A stretch of 43,629 nucleotides of DNA from WTJY01 sp045105475. GTDB taxonomy: Bacteria; Chloroflexota; Anaerolineae; Promineifilales; Promineifilaceae. Where the stretch lies: positions 1-43,629 of the forward strand of contig JBGCDP010000151.1 in NCBI GenBank assembly GCA_045105475.1. The letters are read 5' to 3'. Shown here in pieces: positions 1 through 6,873 of this stretch (within the stretch, counting starts at the first letter, position 1; the number at the start of each line of letters is the position of its first letter). The notes beneath the pieces are model-generated. The model did no database searches. It was given only the letters and a program-made list of their open reading frames with translations, and was not told the origin of the DNA. Position numbers and translations under genes: made by a program.

Positions 1-494
1 ACCTAGTCGCCGTCGCATTGCATGAGTATAGCTATGAAACCGAATCGATTTCGAGGATTTACCCATACTTAGTCGGCCGTTTTCAACTGCTCTTTGAAGT
101 CGTCGATAAGCATGGGATTGACCGGCCGACGATTTTGATAACTGAGTGGGGTTGGGAATATCAGAATGTGCCAGAAGTCAATGCGGCTCTTGAAGATATT
201 GAGTGGGCCAGCCGCCTGTATGCAGCTTACCCAGAAGTAAAAGGTGCCGCTATATGGTATTTAGGCGGTGGTTACGGTGGTATCACTTACGCAACGCACG
301 ACCTGATGGAGCCATTAGGGGACCATTCAGTTTCGAATTATTTTGGTGTAACGCCGGGCTTCGGCCGGGTTGATCCCGCTCTTTTTTATGATCCACAGGA
401 GCCAACACGCGAACGAAACCCTGAGGCCCGCGTGGATACAATTGTTGCTGATGCAAAAGCCGAGCGTCAACTACTTACTGCCTCTCCGCGCTAA
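1..494 (+). CDS. Glycoside hydrolase-like TIM-barrel protein, C-terminal part (5' end outside window)
   Basis: The reading frame is open from the window edge (frame starting at base 3) to a TAA at 492-494, so the gene begins upstream. The visible part starts LVAVALHEYS, and about 40 residues on has ILITEWGWEY. That pairing resembles the end strands of a (beta/alpha)8 glycoside hydrolase, in which the Glu of TEWG is the usual catalytic nucleophile. This assignment rests on pattern only. A later AAIWYLGGGYGG segment would fit the last barrel strand. The tail (about 50 residues) is charged and has no membrane anchor or LysM repeat. Substrate cannot be judged. The neighbouring gene is convergent and unrelated. 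The family (for example GH39-like or GH5-like) cannot be fixed from this fragment. Confidence 0.6.
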   Translation, partial: LVAVALHEYSYETESISRIYPYLVGRFQLLFEVVDKHGIDRPTILITEWGWEYQNVPEVNAALEDIEWASRLYAAYPEVKGAAIWYLGGGYGGITYATHDLMEPLGDHSVSNYFGVTPGFGRVDPALFYDPQEPTRERNPEARVDTIVADAKAERQLLTASPR

Positions 495-515
495 AAGGCT
501 GAGAAACGAACTCAA

Positions 516-1118
516 TTAAGTATGGCTTGGAACGGATTGTTCCCAGCTGTGGGTAAACTCCTCTAGCTCAACATCAAGCGAGTCTGCAATCCGATTGATG
601 TAGTTAAAGAAGGAGATAACCTGCGAGGCATCGTGTATGCCCCGGTCATCAAAGCCTGCTGCTCGCAGTTGTTTGACATCTTCTTCAGCCATTTTAGTTG
701 GATCTGTTGTCAGCTTTTCCGCATATTGGCAAAGGGCTGAATCGGCCGGAGAAAGGGCGGCTTTGCGCCAATCTACCGCAATTTGATGTACAAATTGATC
801 AGCTTCTGCGTCGTTGGTTAAACCTAAATCGTTAGCGACCTCAGCACGGAGGTCGTGGGCGTGTGCCCGGATTCAGTAAACGCAATGATTGGCGGCTGAC
901 ACCACAACGGCCATCATTTCTCGTTGGCTGCGCGAAAGTGGTGAGGGGCCATGCATAACCACACCATAAAACTCCATTGCTGATTTTAATGCCCTTGGGT
1001 TTTGGCTCATGATCGAGACGATGTGCCATATCCGGCCGGCCCGTTTCATTGCACTGTTATATTCTTTTTTGAGCAGTCCTTCAGCCTCATCGGGGGTCTT
1101 AACATAGATCCACGGCAT
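516..1118 (-). CDS. AhpD/peroxidase-related selenoprotein, in-frame UGA read as Sec (CxxU)
   Basis: ATG at 1118-1116 has an AGGAG site 9 bases upstream. The first 81 codons (MPWIYVKTPDEAEGLL...) match the peroxidase-related branch of the AhpD/carboxymuconolactone decarboxylase family, thiol oxidoreductases acting through CxxCxxxH. A TGA at 875-873 follows HCVY, exactly where the second Cys belongs. Beyond it the same frame stays open for 118 codons to a TAA at 516. It continues the family pattern: IRAH directly after the TGA, then IAVDWRKAALSP, and ISFFNYINRIADSLDVELE near the end. Read through, the product is 200 residues with C79-V-Y-U82-xxx-H86, a normal family length. A hairpin suited to selenocysteine insertion lies 18-37 bases after the TGA. 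Sec for Cys in AhpD-like proteins is known in other bacteria. The alternative is a nonsense mutation or read error. The gene is divergent from the GntR operon. Confidence 0.85.
836..855 (-). promoter_or_regulatory. Bacterial SECIS-like hairpin downstream of UGA
   Basis: On the minus strand a perfect 7-bp stem (CGACCTC/GAGGTCG) encloses a 6-base loop, CGTGCT. The loop begins 25 bases after the UGA and its second base is G. The general bacterial SECIS model asks for a short stem, an apical loop of 3-14 bases with a G in the first two positions, and 16-37 bases between UGA and loop. All these are met. Binding by SelB is inferred, not shown. Confidence 0.7.
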
Positions 1119-1211
1119 TTATTTTCTCCTGATTTATCTAATTGTCTTCAAGTTCTAACAGATTTTTCTGTTTCCTTCAAAGTAGAGCTTTTTTGCACTC
1201 AATTGTTAAGT

Positions 1212-1239
1212 TTGCCTGTTTAAGAAAATGTGCTAATCT
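1212..1239 (+). promoter_or_regulatory. Candidate promoter of the first GntR operon
   Basis: TTGCCT (1212-1217) is followed after 16 bases by TAATCT (1234-1239), with TG one base before it as in extended -10 elements. The match to consensus is modest. Its position directly beside the 34-bp palindrome, about 75 bases before the regulator gene, makes it plausible. Confidence 0.35.
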
Positions 1240-1271
1240 TTTTGTGATTTGTGATCACAAATCACAAAAAG
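1238..1271. promoter_or_regulatory. Perfect 34-bp palindrome, likely operator
   Basis: The half site CTTTTTGTGATTTGTGA is followed at once by its exact reverse complement, with its centre between 1254 and 1255. It contains two nested TGTGA/TCACA pairs. It lies between the divergent selenoprotein gene and the GntR-family gene, 42 bases before the latter. This is a typical place for an autoregulatory operator, possibly bound by two dimers because of the nested repeats. The symmetry is seen directly; the bound protein is inferred. Confidence 0.65.
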
Positions 1272-1313
1272 GCATTTTGGCAGCTACTTATCAATTAGAT
1301 GTAACCGATTAAG

Positions 1314-1982
1314 ATGATTGAAATTTCTCAATTCACCGTAAAAAATCTGCTGGTTCAAGAAATTCGCAAAGAAATTATTTGTAGCAATTTTGTGCCTGGG
1401 GAAAGATTACCTTTGCGTGATTTGGCTGCTCGTTTTAATGTGAGTACGCAGCCTATCCGGGAGGCGCTAAGCGAGCTTGAAAAAGAGGGGTTAGTCACAT
1501 CAGAGCCACGCAAGGGAGCTGTGGTCACAAAACTTTCAACTGATGAATTGCAGGATATCTACGAGGTTCGAGCCACTTTAGAAGCGATGGCAACCGAGCT
1601 GGCCATTCCTCATTTGACGGCCGGAATCCTGACCAAGCTCGGTGATTTAGTTCAGCAAATGGACGACCACATTGATGACATATTTGAATCTGTTGAACTC
1701 AATACAAGATTTCATTTGACGCTTTACCAAGCTTCTAAGCGCTCGCATCTGTGTGAACTGATTCAGTCATTGCGCCACAGAACCTCACACTATTTGCACG
1801 CTTATATCGTTGGCCAAAATCGGATGGTTTTGGCACAGGATGAGCATCTGAAAATTATTGATGCCTGCCGAAGTGATGATGCGTTGACAGCAAAACGGCT
1901 CATGCATGAGCATGTGCTAAAAGCTGGAAAAGGCATTATCGATTACATAAAAAGTAAACAAACTGAAGAATCTAACCATTAA
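1314..1982 (+). CDS. GntR-family transcriptional regulator, FCD subfamily
   Basis: A 222-residue protein with an N-terminal winged helix-turn-helix (about residues 8-73, including VSTQPIREALSELEKEGLV, the classic GntR recognition segment). An all-helical FCD effector domain follows (about 80-210). His residues in RFHLTLYQ, DEHLKII and HEHVLKAG are at the positions where FCD domains hold a metal ion that helps bind carboxylate ligands. The gene is first in an operon, with the cyclase gene starting 17 bases after its stop. It therefore probably represses its own operon by binding the palindrome at 1238-1271, and is released by a pathway acid. No good Shine-Dalgarno sequence precedes the ATG. 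The inducer is unknown. Confidence 0.88.
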   Translation: MIEISQFTVKNLLVQEIRKEIICSNFVPGERLPLRDLAARFNVSTQPIREALSELEKEGLVTSEPRKGAVVTKLSTDELQDIYEVRATLEAMATELAIPHLTAGILTKLGDLVQQMDDHIDDIFESVELNTRFHLTLYQASKRSHLCELIQSLRHRTSHYLHAYIVGQNRMVLAQDEHLKIIDACRSDDALTAKRLMHEHVLKAGKGIIDYIKSKQTEESNH

Positions 1983-1999
1983 GGAAAGGAGTATTTCTC

Positions 2000-2794
2000 A
2001 TGTCTGACAATATTGAATTTTATGATCTAAGCCACCCTTGGGGCTTTCAAACGCCCAACTGGCCTTATTTTGCTGATGTCAAAATTGACCGAATCCACTA
2101 TATGGCAAAGTCAGGTGTATTAACCCAAAAAATCACGACAACGATGCACAGCTCGACCCACATCGATGCACCTGCTCATGTCGTTGAAGGAACTGCATTT
2201 ATTGATGAAGTGCCGTTGGACAAGTTCTTTGGCACTGGCGTTGTTTTATCGATTCCCAAAAATAAATTTGAGATGATTACTGGGGACGACCTAGAAAAAG
2301 CTTCTAAAGATTTGGAGGTTCGTAAAGGGGACGTTGTCATTATCAATACCGGTTGGCATAAAAAGTATTCTGACTCACAAGAATATTTCGGCCGCTGTCC
2401 GGGGTTGGTCCCATCGGCCGCGACCTGGCTTATCGAAAAAGGGGTCAAGGTTGTTGGGCATGACACACAGGCAAACGACCATCCGCTGGCAACAGCCATT
2501 GGGCCACACGGGCCAGGTGGCCCCCTTATGCCATTGATCAATGCTGAATATGAAGCACATACCGGCAACAAAGTGATCGATGACTTTCCAGATTGGGAAC
2601 CGGTACACCGTATGCTGTTCACCGAAGGGATTTTAGGAATCGAAAATGTAGGCGGAAACTTAGACGCTGTTACCGGCAAACGATGCACCTTTTCGTTCTT
2701 CCCATGGCGTTGGGAACGCGGCGACGGCTGTATTATCCGCCTTGTAGCGATGTTAAACCCATCTGGTGACTTCCGCATGGAAACAGGCAAATAG
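2000..2794 (+). CDS. Cyclase-family metal-dependent hydrolase (kynurenine formamidase/isatin hydrolase-like)
   Basis: A 264-residue member of the cyclase family (PF04199 type). The metal-binding signature appears as H50-SST-H54-I-D56 with H60 in APAH. It is followed by the family block VVIINTGWH (about 112-120) and GHDTQANDHP (153-162). Characterised members hydrolyse amide or lactam-like bonds, such as N-formylkynurenine and isatin, using Mn or Zn. The start is well supported by AAGGAAAGGAG upstream. Its place directly after the regulator and before dehydrogenases suggests an early ring-opening or amide-cleaving step of the pathway. The actual substrate cannot be read from sequence. No signal peptide is visible, so it is cytoplasmic. 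Confidence 0.85.
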   Translation: MSDNIEFYDLSHPWGFQTPNWPYFADVKIDRIHYMAKSGVLTQKITTTMHSSTHIDAPAHVVEGTAFIDEVPLDKFFGTGVVLSIPKNKFEMITGDDLEKASKDLEVRKGDVVIINTGWHKKYSDSQEYFGRCPGLVPSAATWLIEKGVKVVGHDTQANDHPLATAIGPHGPGGPLMPLINAEYEAHTGNKVIDDFPDWEPVHRMLFTEGILGIENVGGNLDAVTGKRCTFSFFPWRWERGDGCIIRLVAMLNPSGDFRMETGK

Positions 2795-2884
2795 CTAGTC
2801 ATCAGTTTAGAGTTGCCAGTGATTGGTGGTGGGTTTTTCTGAAAACTGGCCACTAATTACTGAAAACTATCCCAAAGGATTCCC
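2795..2884. repeat. Degenerate ACTG-type spacer repeat, copy 1
   Basis: The spacer between the cyclase and cupin genes holds TAGTCATCAGT at 2796-2806, also present at 42343-42353. It also holds AACTGGCCACT at 2844-2854, also present at 8250-8260. Further ACTGAAAACT-like words lie around these. It resembles the decayed short tandem repeats seen between genes in some bacteria. No gene is visible. Confidence 0.5.
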
Positions 2885-3235
2885 ATGAGAAATATTGTAC
2901 GTTTAGTCGATGCCCACGCATATTCAGCCCCTCTGCACGATGAGACAGTGCATTCAATGTTTTTACAGCACAAGCTGACTGGCAGTGAAGGCGAGAACTG
3001 GGTCAGCATTAGTTATTATTTACCGGGAGCACGGGCCGAAATGAGCGCTGCACCACTAGAGCGAACTTACGTCGTTCTCGACGGCGAACTCACGGTTGAG
3101 TTTGACGATGAGACAGTTAAATTAGGACCACTAGATTCTGTCTACATTGGCCCCAATGAGACCAGAGAAGCGCGAAATGACACCAATAAAGTAGTCACGA
3201 TGTTAGTCGTCATGCCTTATCCACCCGCTAGCTAA
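2885..3235 (+). CDS. Small single-domain cupin protein
   Basis: A 116-residue protein that fits one cupin barrel: a GARAEMSAAPLERTYVVLDGE stretch in two parts (cupin motif 1) and PLDSVYIGPNETREARN (motif 2). The His residues that bind metal in enzymatic cupins are missing. HxH is replaced by MSA and the motif-2 His by Arg. A metal-dependent dioxygenase role is therefore unlikely. It may bind a small ligand, act as a metal-free isomerase, or be regulatory. It lies within the operon, 17 bases before the SDR gene. The start ATG follows a CCCAAAGGATTCCC sequence with a weak ribosome site. Confidence 0.7.
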   Translation: MRNIVRLVDAHAYSAPLHDETVHSMFLQHKLTGSEGENWVSISYYLPGARAEMSAAPLERTYVVLDGELTVEFDDETVKLGPLDSVYIGPNETREARNDTNKVVTMLVVMPYPPAS

Positions 3236-3252
3236 AAAAAGAGAAAAATAAG

Positions 3253-4035
3253 ATGGAAAATATACCAAGTTCAACTGAACTTTTTGATGTGACAGGCAAG
3301 GTTGCCATCGTAACGGGTGCAACCGGTGCTTTTGGTGCAGCGTCTGCGATGGGATTGGCTAAGGCTGGGGCTAAAGTTGTGCTTACCGGCCGGAAAGTTG
3401 AGACGCTGGAGCCAATGACCAAAATGATTACCGATGCGGGATACGACGCTATTTTTGAAGCGGGTGACCCGGTGAGCCATGATGATGTGAAGCGAGTCGT
3501 AGCAAAGACGGTTGCGCATTATGGTGGCATCGATATTTTGGTGACGGCCGCTGGCGTTAACAAAGTAGGATCGATCATTGAACAATCTGTTGAGGATTGG
3601 CAGATGGTTCAGGACGTTAACGTCAAAGGGACTTATTTGTTCTGCAAAGAAGCAGGCAAAGTTATGATCGATCAGAATCGTGGTGGCAAAGTCATTATCG
3701 TTTCATCAGCCCGCAGTAGTTTGGGGCTGGCCAATTACACCGCCTATTGCCCATCAAAAGCGGCCACAGACCTGCTTGCTAAGTCACTTGCTTGTGAATG
3801 GGGCCAACACGACATTACCGTTAATGCGATTGCTCCAACCGTCTTCCGCTCACCGCTGACAGCATGGATGTGGGAAGATGATGGTTTCTACAAAAACTTT
3901 CTCAAGCGAATTCCAATCGGCCGCCTGGGCGAGCCCGAAGACTTTATCGGTTCTGTTTTATTTTTATCGTCAAAAGCTTCTAACTTTATGACCGGTGCGA
4001 TTTTGGCAGTAGACGGCGGATATGCGGCCGGATAA
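3253..4035 (+). CDS. SDR-family NAD(P)-dependent oxidoreductase
   Basis: A 260-residue classical short-chain dehydrogenase. The nucleotide-binding motif is T21-G-A-T-G25-A-F-G28, the TAAG block is at 98-101, the catalytic Ser lies in VSSARS (about 151-152), and Y165-x3-K169 is complete. The C-terminal segment FMTGAILAVDGGYAAG is typical of FabG/glucose-dehydrogenase-like members. It probably oxidises or reduces a hydroxyl/keto group on a pathway intermediate. The sequence does not fix the substrate. The spacing to the cupin gene (17 bases) and the dehydrogenase gene (23 bases) indicates one transcript. Confidence 0.9.
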   Translation: MENIPSSTELFDVTGKVAIVTGATGAFGAASAMGLAKAGAKVVLTGRKVETLEPMTKMITDAGYDAIFEAGDPVSHDDVKRVVAKTVAHYGGIDILVTAAGVNKVGSIIEQSVEDWQMVQDVNVKGTYLFCKEAGKVMIDQNRGGKVIIVSSARSSLGLANYTAYCPSKAATDLLAKSLACEWGQHDITVNAIAPTVFRSPLTAWMWEDDGFYKNFLKRIPIGRLGEPEDFIGSVLFLSSKASNFMTGAILAVDGGYAAG

Positions 4036-4058
4036 TCGGCGATAAAGAAAGGCTAACT

Positions 4059-4985
4059 ATGACAAATGAAAAAATTGCGGTTATCGGATCTGGGTTGATG
4101 GGACATGGCATTGCTCAGATCTTCGCAGTGCATGGGCATTCAGCCTTGATAATCGACCCGAGTCAGGAAAGTTTGGCGACTGTTGGAGATCGAGTTCGTG
4201 CAAATTTAGAGGCGATGCTTGCCCATGGGGTAATGCTTGCCGATGATCTTGATACGATCATCGGCAGGATATCGTTGAGCACAGATATGGCTGATTGTGC
4301 TGGATGTGACTTTGTCATCGAGGCTGTTTTTGAAGATATGGCTCTAAAGCAAAGCATTTTTAGCCAGCTCGATAAAATCTGCCCGGCCGAAACGATTTTG
4401 TGTAGCAATACGTCTGTCATGAGCATTACCGAAATCGCCTCCACTTCTGCCAACCGTGAGCGAATTGTGGGAACCCACTTTTGGAACCCCCCATACTTGA
4501 TCCCGTTGGTTGAGGTTGTTAAGGCACAAGGTTCGGCCGATAGCGCGGTTGATGCCACATACGACCTGCTTCAGAGCGTGGGTAAGCATCCTGTCAAAGT
4601 ACAAAAAGATGTGCCAGGATTTGTGGCCAATCGGTTGCAACACGCCCTGTGGCGTGAGGCATTTGCCATTATTGATGAAGGGATTGCTGATGCGGCCACT
4701 GTTGATGAATGTGTTCGCTACGGTCCTGGCTTGCGCTGGCCTATTTTAGGCCCGGTTGAGAATGCTGATTTAGTGGGGCTTGATCTGACTAAAGCGATTC
4801 ACGACTATATTTTGCCCCATATTAATGCGGATCCTAATCCCTCAAAAACATTAAACAAACTGGTTGACGAAGGAAACTTAGGGTTTAAAAGTGGCAAAGG
4901 GTTTCAGGATTGGTCGGCCGAAGAGATCCAAGCAACGCGTGACCGTTTAACCAATTATTTGCTGGAGCAGCAGGCTAAACAATAG
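4059..4985 (+). CDS. 3-hydroxyacyl-CoA/beta-hydroxy acid dehydrogenase
   Basis: A 308-residue enzyme of the 3-hydroxyacyl-CoA dehydrogenase family. It has an N-terminal Rossmann fold with G10-S-G12-L-M-G15, the catalytic His in GTHFWNPPY (H140) and a helical C-terminal domain with VRYGPGLRWPILGP. The RYGPGLRW block is shared with the carnitine-dehydrogenase-like protein at 42526, so both belong to the same broad branch. In this branch free beta-hydroxy acids, not only CoA esters, can be substrates. The next gene encodes a BKACE enzyme, which consumes beta-keto acids. The likely role is therefore oxidation of a beta-hydroxy acid to the BKACE substrate. The ribosome site AAAGAAAGGC precedes the ATG. 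Confidence 0.85.
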   Translation: MTNEKIAVIGSGLMGHGIAQIFAVHGHSALIIDPSQESLATVGDRVRANLEAMLAHGVMLADDLDTIIGRISLSTDMADCAGCDFVIEAVFEDMALKQSIFSQLDKICPAETILCSNTSVMSITEIASTSANRERIVGTHFWNPPYLIPLVEVVKAQGSADSAVDATYDLLQSVGKHPVKVQKDVPGFVANRLQHALWREAFAIIDEGIADAATVDECVRYGPGLRWPILGPVENADLVGLDLTKAIHDYILPHINADPNPSKTLNKLVDEGNLGFKSGKGFQDWSAEEIQATRDRLTNYLLEQQAKQ

Positions 4986-5007
4986 TCAATAGAAAAAGGA
5001 ACTTAAC

Positions 5008-5940
5008 ATGGACAAACTAATTATTACTTCGGCGTTAACTGGTGCAATCACCGTTCCGTCTCAGTCTCCACACATCCCTTATAAAGTAGAAGATATCGCA
5101 AATGATGCGATTTTGTGTGCTGAAGCGGGGGCTGCGGCCGTACACATTCATGCTCGCAATCCAGAAAATGGCTCACCCTCATCTGACCCTGAAATTGTCC
5201 GCGAGATCGCGGTTAAAGTAAAAGAAGGGACTGATGCGGTTTTAGGGATTACAACCGGTGGTGGGATGGGTATGAGCCCTCAGGCCAGACTTAGTGCTGC
5301 CAACATGTGTGCGCCTGAAGTCGCATCTTTTAACTTAGGATCAATCAACTTCTCGATGCATCCGGTGGCCAAACGCTACAACAAGTTGGGGTGGAAGCAT
5401 GATTGGGAAAAAGATTATGTAGAAGGGACGAAGGATTTCATCTTTTCAAACACGTTTGGGAGCATGGAAGTATTTGCCAAAACGTTCACAGAGCGAAACA
5501 TTACTCCAGAGTTTGAGGCGTATGACGTCGGCCATTTGCACAATCTTAAGTTTTTGCAAAAAGAAGGATTGGTTGAAGGGCCGTTTTGGATTCAGTTTGT
5601 GCTAGGCGTTTTAGGCGCGCTTACGGCCGAACCACGCTCTTTGATGATGATGGTTGATACGGCCGATCGTTTGTTTGGGGCTGAAAACTATAAATGGTCT
5701 GTGATTGGTGTTGGATATCCGGCCGAATTTAATATGGCTGCTATGTCGATTGTGATGGGTGGACATGTTCGTGTCGGCCTAGAAGACAACCTGTTCGTGC
5801 GTCGGCGTGAATTGGCTCGCAATCATGAATTGGTTCAGAAAGTCGTGCGTTTAGCGGATGAGCTAGAGCGTGAGATTGCGACTCCTGCTGATATGCGTGA
5901 GATGTTGGGCTTAAAAGGGATTGATCAGGTCGAGTATTAG
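5008..5940 (+). CDS. Beta-keto acid cleavage enzyme (BKACE, former DUF849)
   Basis: A 310-residue TIM-barrel protein of the BKACE family. Known members condense a beta-keto acid with acetyl-CoA and split the product into acetoacetate and a new CoA ester. The Zn-binding pair is present as H46-I-H48 in AVHIHARNPE. E259 in VRVGLEDN is the probable third ligand, by position relative to the C-terminus of 3-keto-5-aminohexanoate cleavage enzyme. The start follows AAAAAGGAAC. It is the last gene of the first operon, directly after a beta-hydroxy acid dehydrogenase, which is a pairing known from carnitine degradation. Which keto acid is used (dehydrocarnitine, 3-oxoadipate or another) cannot be decided here. 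Confidence 0.9.
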   Translation: MDKLIITSALTGAITVPSQSPHIPYKVEDIANDAILCAEAGAAAVHIHARNPENGSPSSDPEIVREIAVKVKEGTDAVLGITTGGGMGMSPQARLSAANMCAPEVASFNLGSINFSMHPVAKRYNKLGWKHDWEKDYVEGTKDFIFSNTFGSMEVFAKTFTERNITPEFEAYDVGHLHNLKFLQKEGLVEGPFWIQFVLGVLGALTAEPRSLMMMVDTADRLFGAENYKWSVIGVGYPAEFNMAAMSIVMGGHVRVGLEDNLFVRRRELARNHELVQKVVRLADELEREIATPADMREMLGLKGIDQVEY

Positions 5941-5966
5941 AACGTGTTTCGTGAGCAGTTTTCATG

Positions 5967-6626
5967 CTACTCGTTTGCGATCTGAATGCCATTAAAGACT
6001 TGTTGCAGATGGCGTAGAGACTCTTTTTCGGCCACCATTCCATCGTGTCTAACACAGGCTTCGAAAATACGCCGGTGATCGGCCCAAGCTGCATCTTTGC
6101 GCCCTTCAATATCTAGATAGATACGGTTATACGGGGCGATTTTATTTCGAAGCTGCTGGATATTGGCGATTAATAAAGGCTGTGGAAACGCTTCGTAGAT
6201 TTTATTGTGGAAATCGTTATTAAGTTGCAGGACTTCTTCTAGGTCATCTGACCGCTCCCCTTTAATTAAGATTTTCTCGACGATTTTGAGCTGACCAGCA
6301 GTGATAACTTCGGCCGCACGGCGTGTTGCGGCTCCTTCTAGCATTGATCGAATAAATAATAGCTCTTCAAGCTCTTCGGCCGTTCGCTCAGTTACGACAA
6401 CGCCTCGATGGGCCACAATGGTGACCAGCTCTTCGGCCGCAAGTGTGCGCAGCGCTTCTCGTATAGGGCTACGGCTCACACCCAAATGATCTGCTAAATC
6501 TTGCTGATCTAGCTTCTCACCCGGCTTAAACGTCCCTCGCACAATGGCTGAACGCAGCGCCTCTACCACGAGCTCTTCTCTTGTTTGTAGTTTTAGCGCT
6601 GGCACATTTTGCTCTAGCAGAGACAT
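5967..6626 (-). CDS. GntR-family transcriptional regulator, FCD subfamily (second)
   Basis: A 219-residue repressor-type protein. The winged helix lies at about residues 12-80, with VSRSPIREALRTLAAEELV. An FCD domain spans about 88-210, with His residues in NNDFHNKIY, DHRRIFEA and LRHLQQ as likely metal ligands. It is divergent from the ABC importer operon. A near-perfect GntR-type operator overlapping that operon's promoter lies between them (6752-6773). It therefore probably controls import and breakdown of the importer's substrate and perhaps itself. It converges with the BKACE gene with only 26 bases between, and no clear terminator was seen there. Confidence 0.9.
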   Translation of the reverse strand: MSLLEQNVPALKLQTREELVVEALRSAIVRGTFKPGEKLDQQDLADHLGVSRSPIREALRTLAAEELVTIVAHRGVVVTERTAEELEELLFIRSMLEGAATRRAAEVITAGQLKIVEKILIKGERSDDLEEVLQLNNDFHNKIYEAFPQPLLIANIQQLRNKIAPYNRIYLDIEGRKDAAWADHRRIFEACVRHDGMVAEKESLRHLQQVFNGIQIANE

Positions 6627-6731
6627 ATCGGGTTTCCTTATTAGATTACTGGCCGTGTTTGAACTTGAGTTAAAAATACCGGCTGAATTTTAGCCGAAAC
6701 TGAGTAAAAGTTTCGGCTTGAAAAAGTTCTG

Positions 6732-6759
6732 TTGACGATTTTATTAATAGGTGTATATT
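6732..6759 (+). promoter_or_regulatory. Sigma-70-type promoter of the ABC importer/catabolic operon
   Basis: TTGACG (6732-6737) and TATATT (6754-6759) are separated by 16 bases. Each differs from consensus at one position. It lies about 115 bases before the first importer gene. Confidence 0.7.
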
Positions 6760-6773
6760 GTATACAAAATACA
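6752..6773. promoter_or_regulatory. GntR/FCD-type operator overlapping the -10 element
   Basis: A 22-bp palindrome with a perfect core TTGTATACAA (6758-6767) and outer arms TGTAT/ATACA, with one mismatched pair. TTGTATACAA-like cores are typical targets of FCD-type GntR regulators such as the VanR group. It overlaps the -10 element, so binding would block transcription. The regulator encoded at 5967-6626 is the natural candidate. Confidence 0.7.
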
Positions 6774-6873
6774 TTATGTCGTAGCTAGGCATTTTAATCA
6801 AGCTGAATTAAAAATGTGTTTTGAATGTTTTAATTGTTTCTAAAAAATTCAAGAGAAACGAAAAAGGAGAAAA

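Noticed and set aside
873..1118. A short complete 81-aa protein ending at the TGA, or a pseudogene
   Set aside because: The frame continues family-like for 118 codons, and the stop sits on a catalytic Cys codon with a SECIS-like hairpin after it. A selenoprotein explains all of this.
1238..1271. CRP/FNR binding site (TGTGA...TCACA)
   Set aside because: Spacings of TGTGA and TCACA are 0 and 14, not the 6 required. The perfect long palindrome beside a GntR gene fits that regulator better.
2176..2853. A 225-codon open frame on the minus strand opposite the cyclase gene
   Set aside because: It is the antisense of a well-supported gene; its product is Pro/Ser-rich, matches no family and has no ribosome site.
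2885..3235. Cupin as the missing ring-cleavage dioxygenase
   Set aside because: It is a single small barrel and lacks the His/Glu metal ligands in both cupin motifs.
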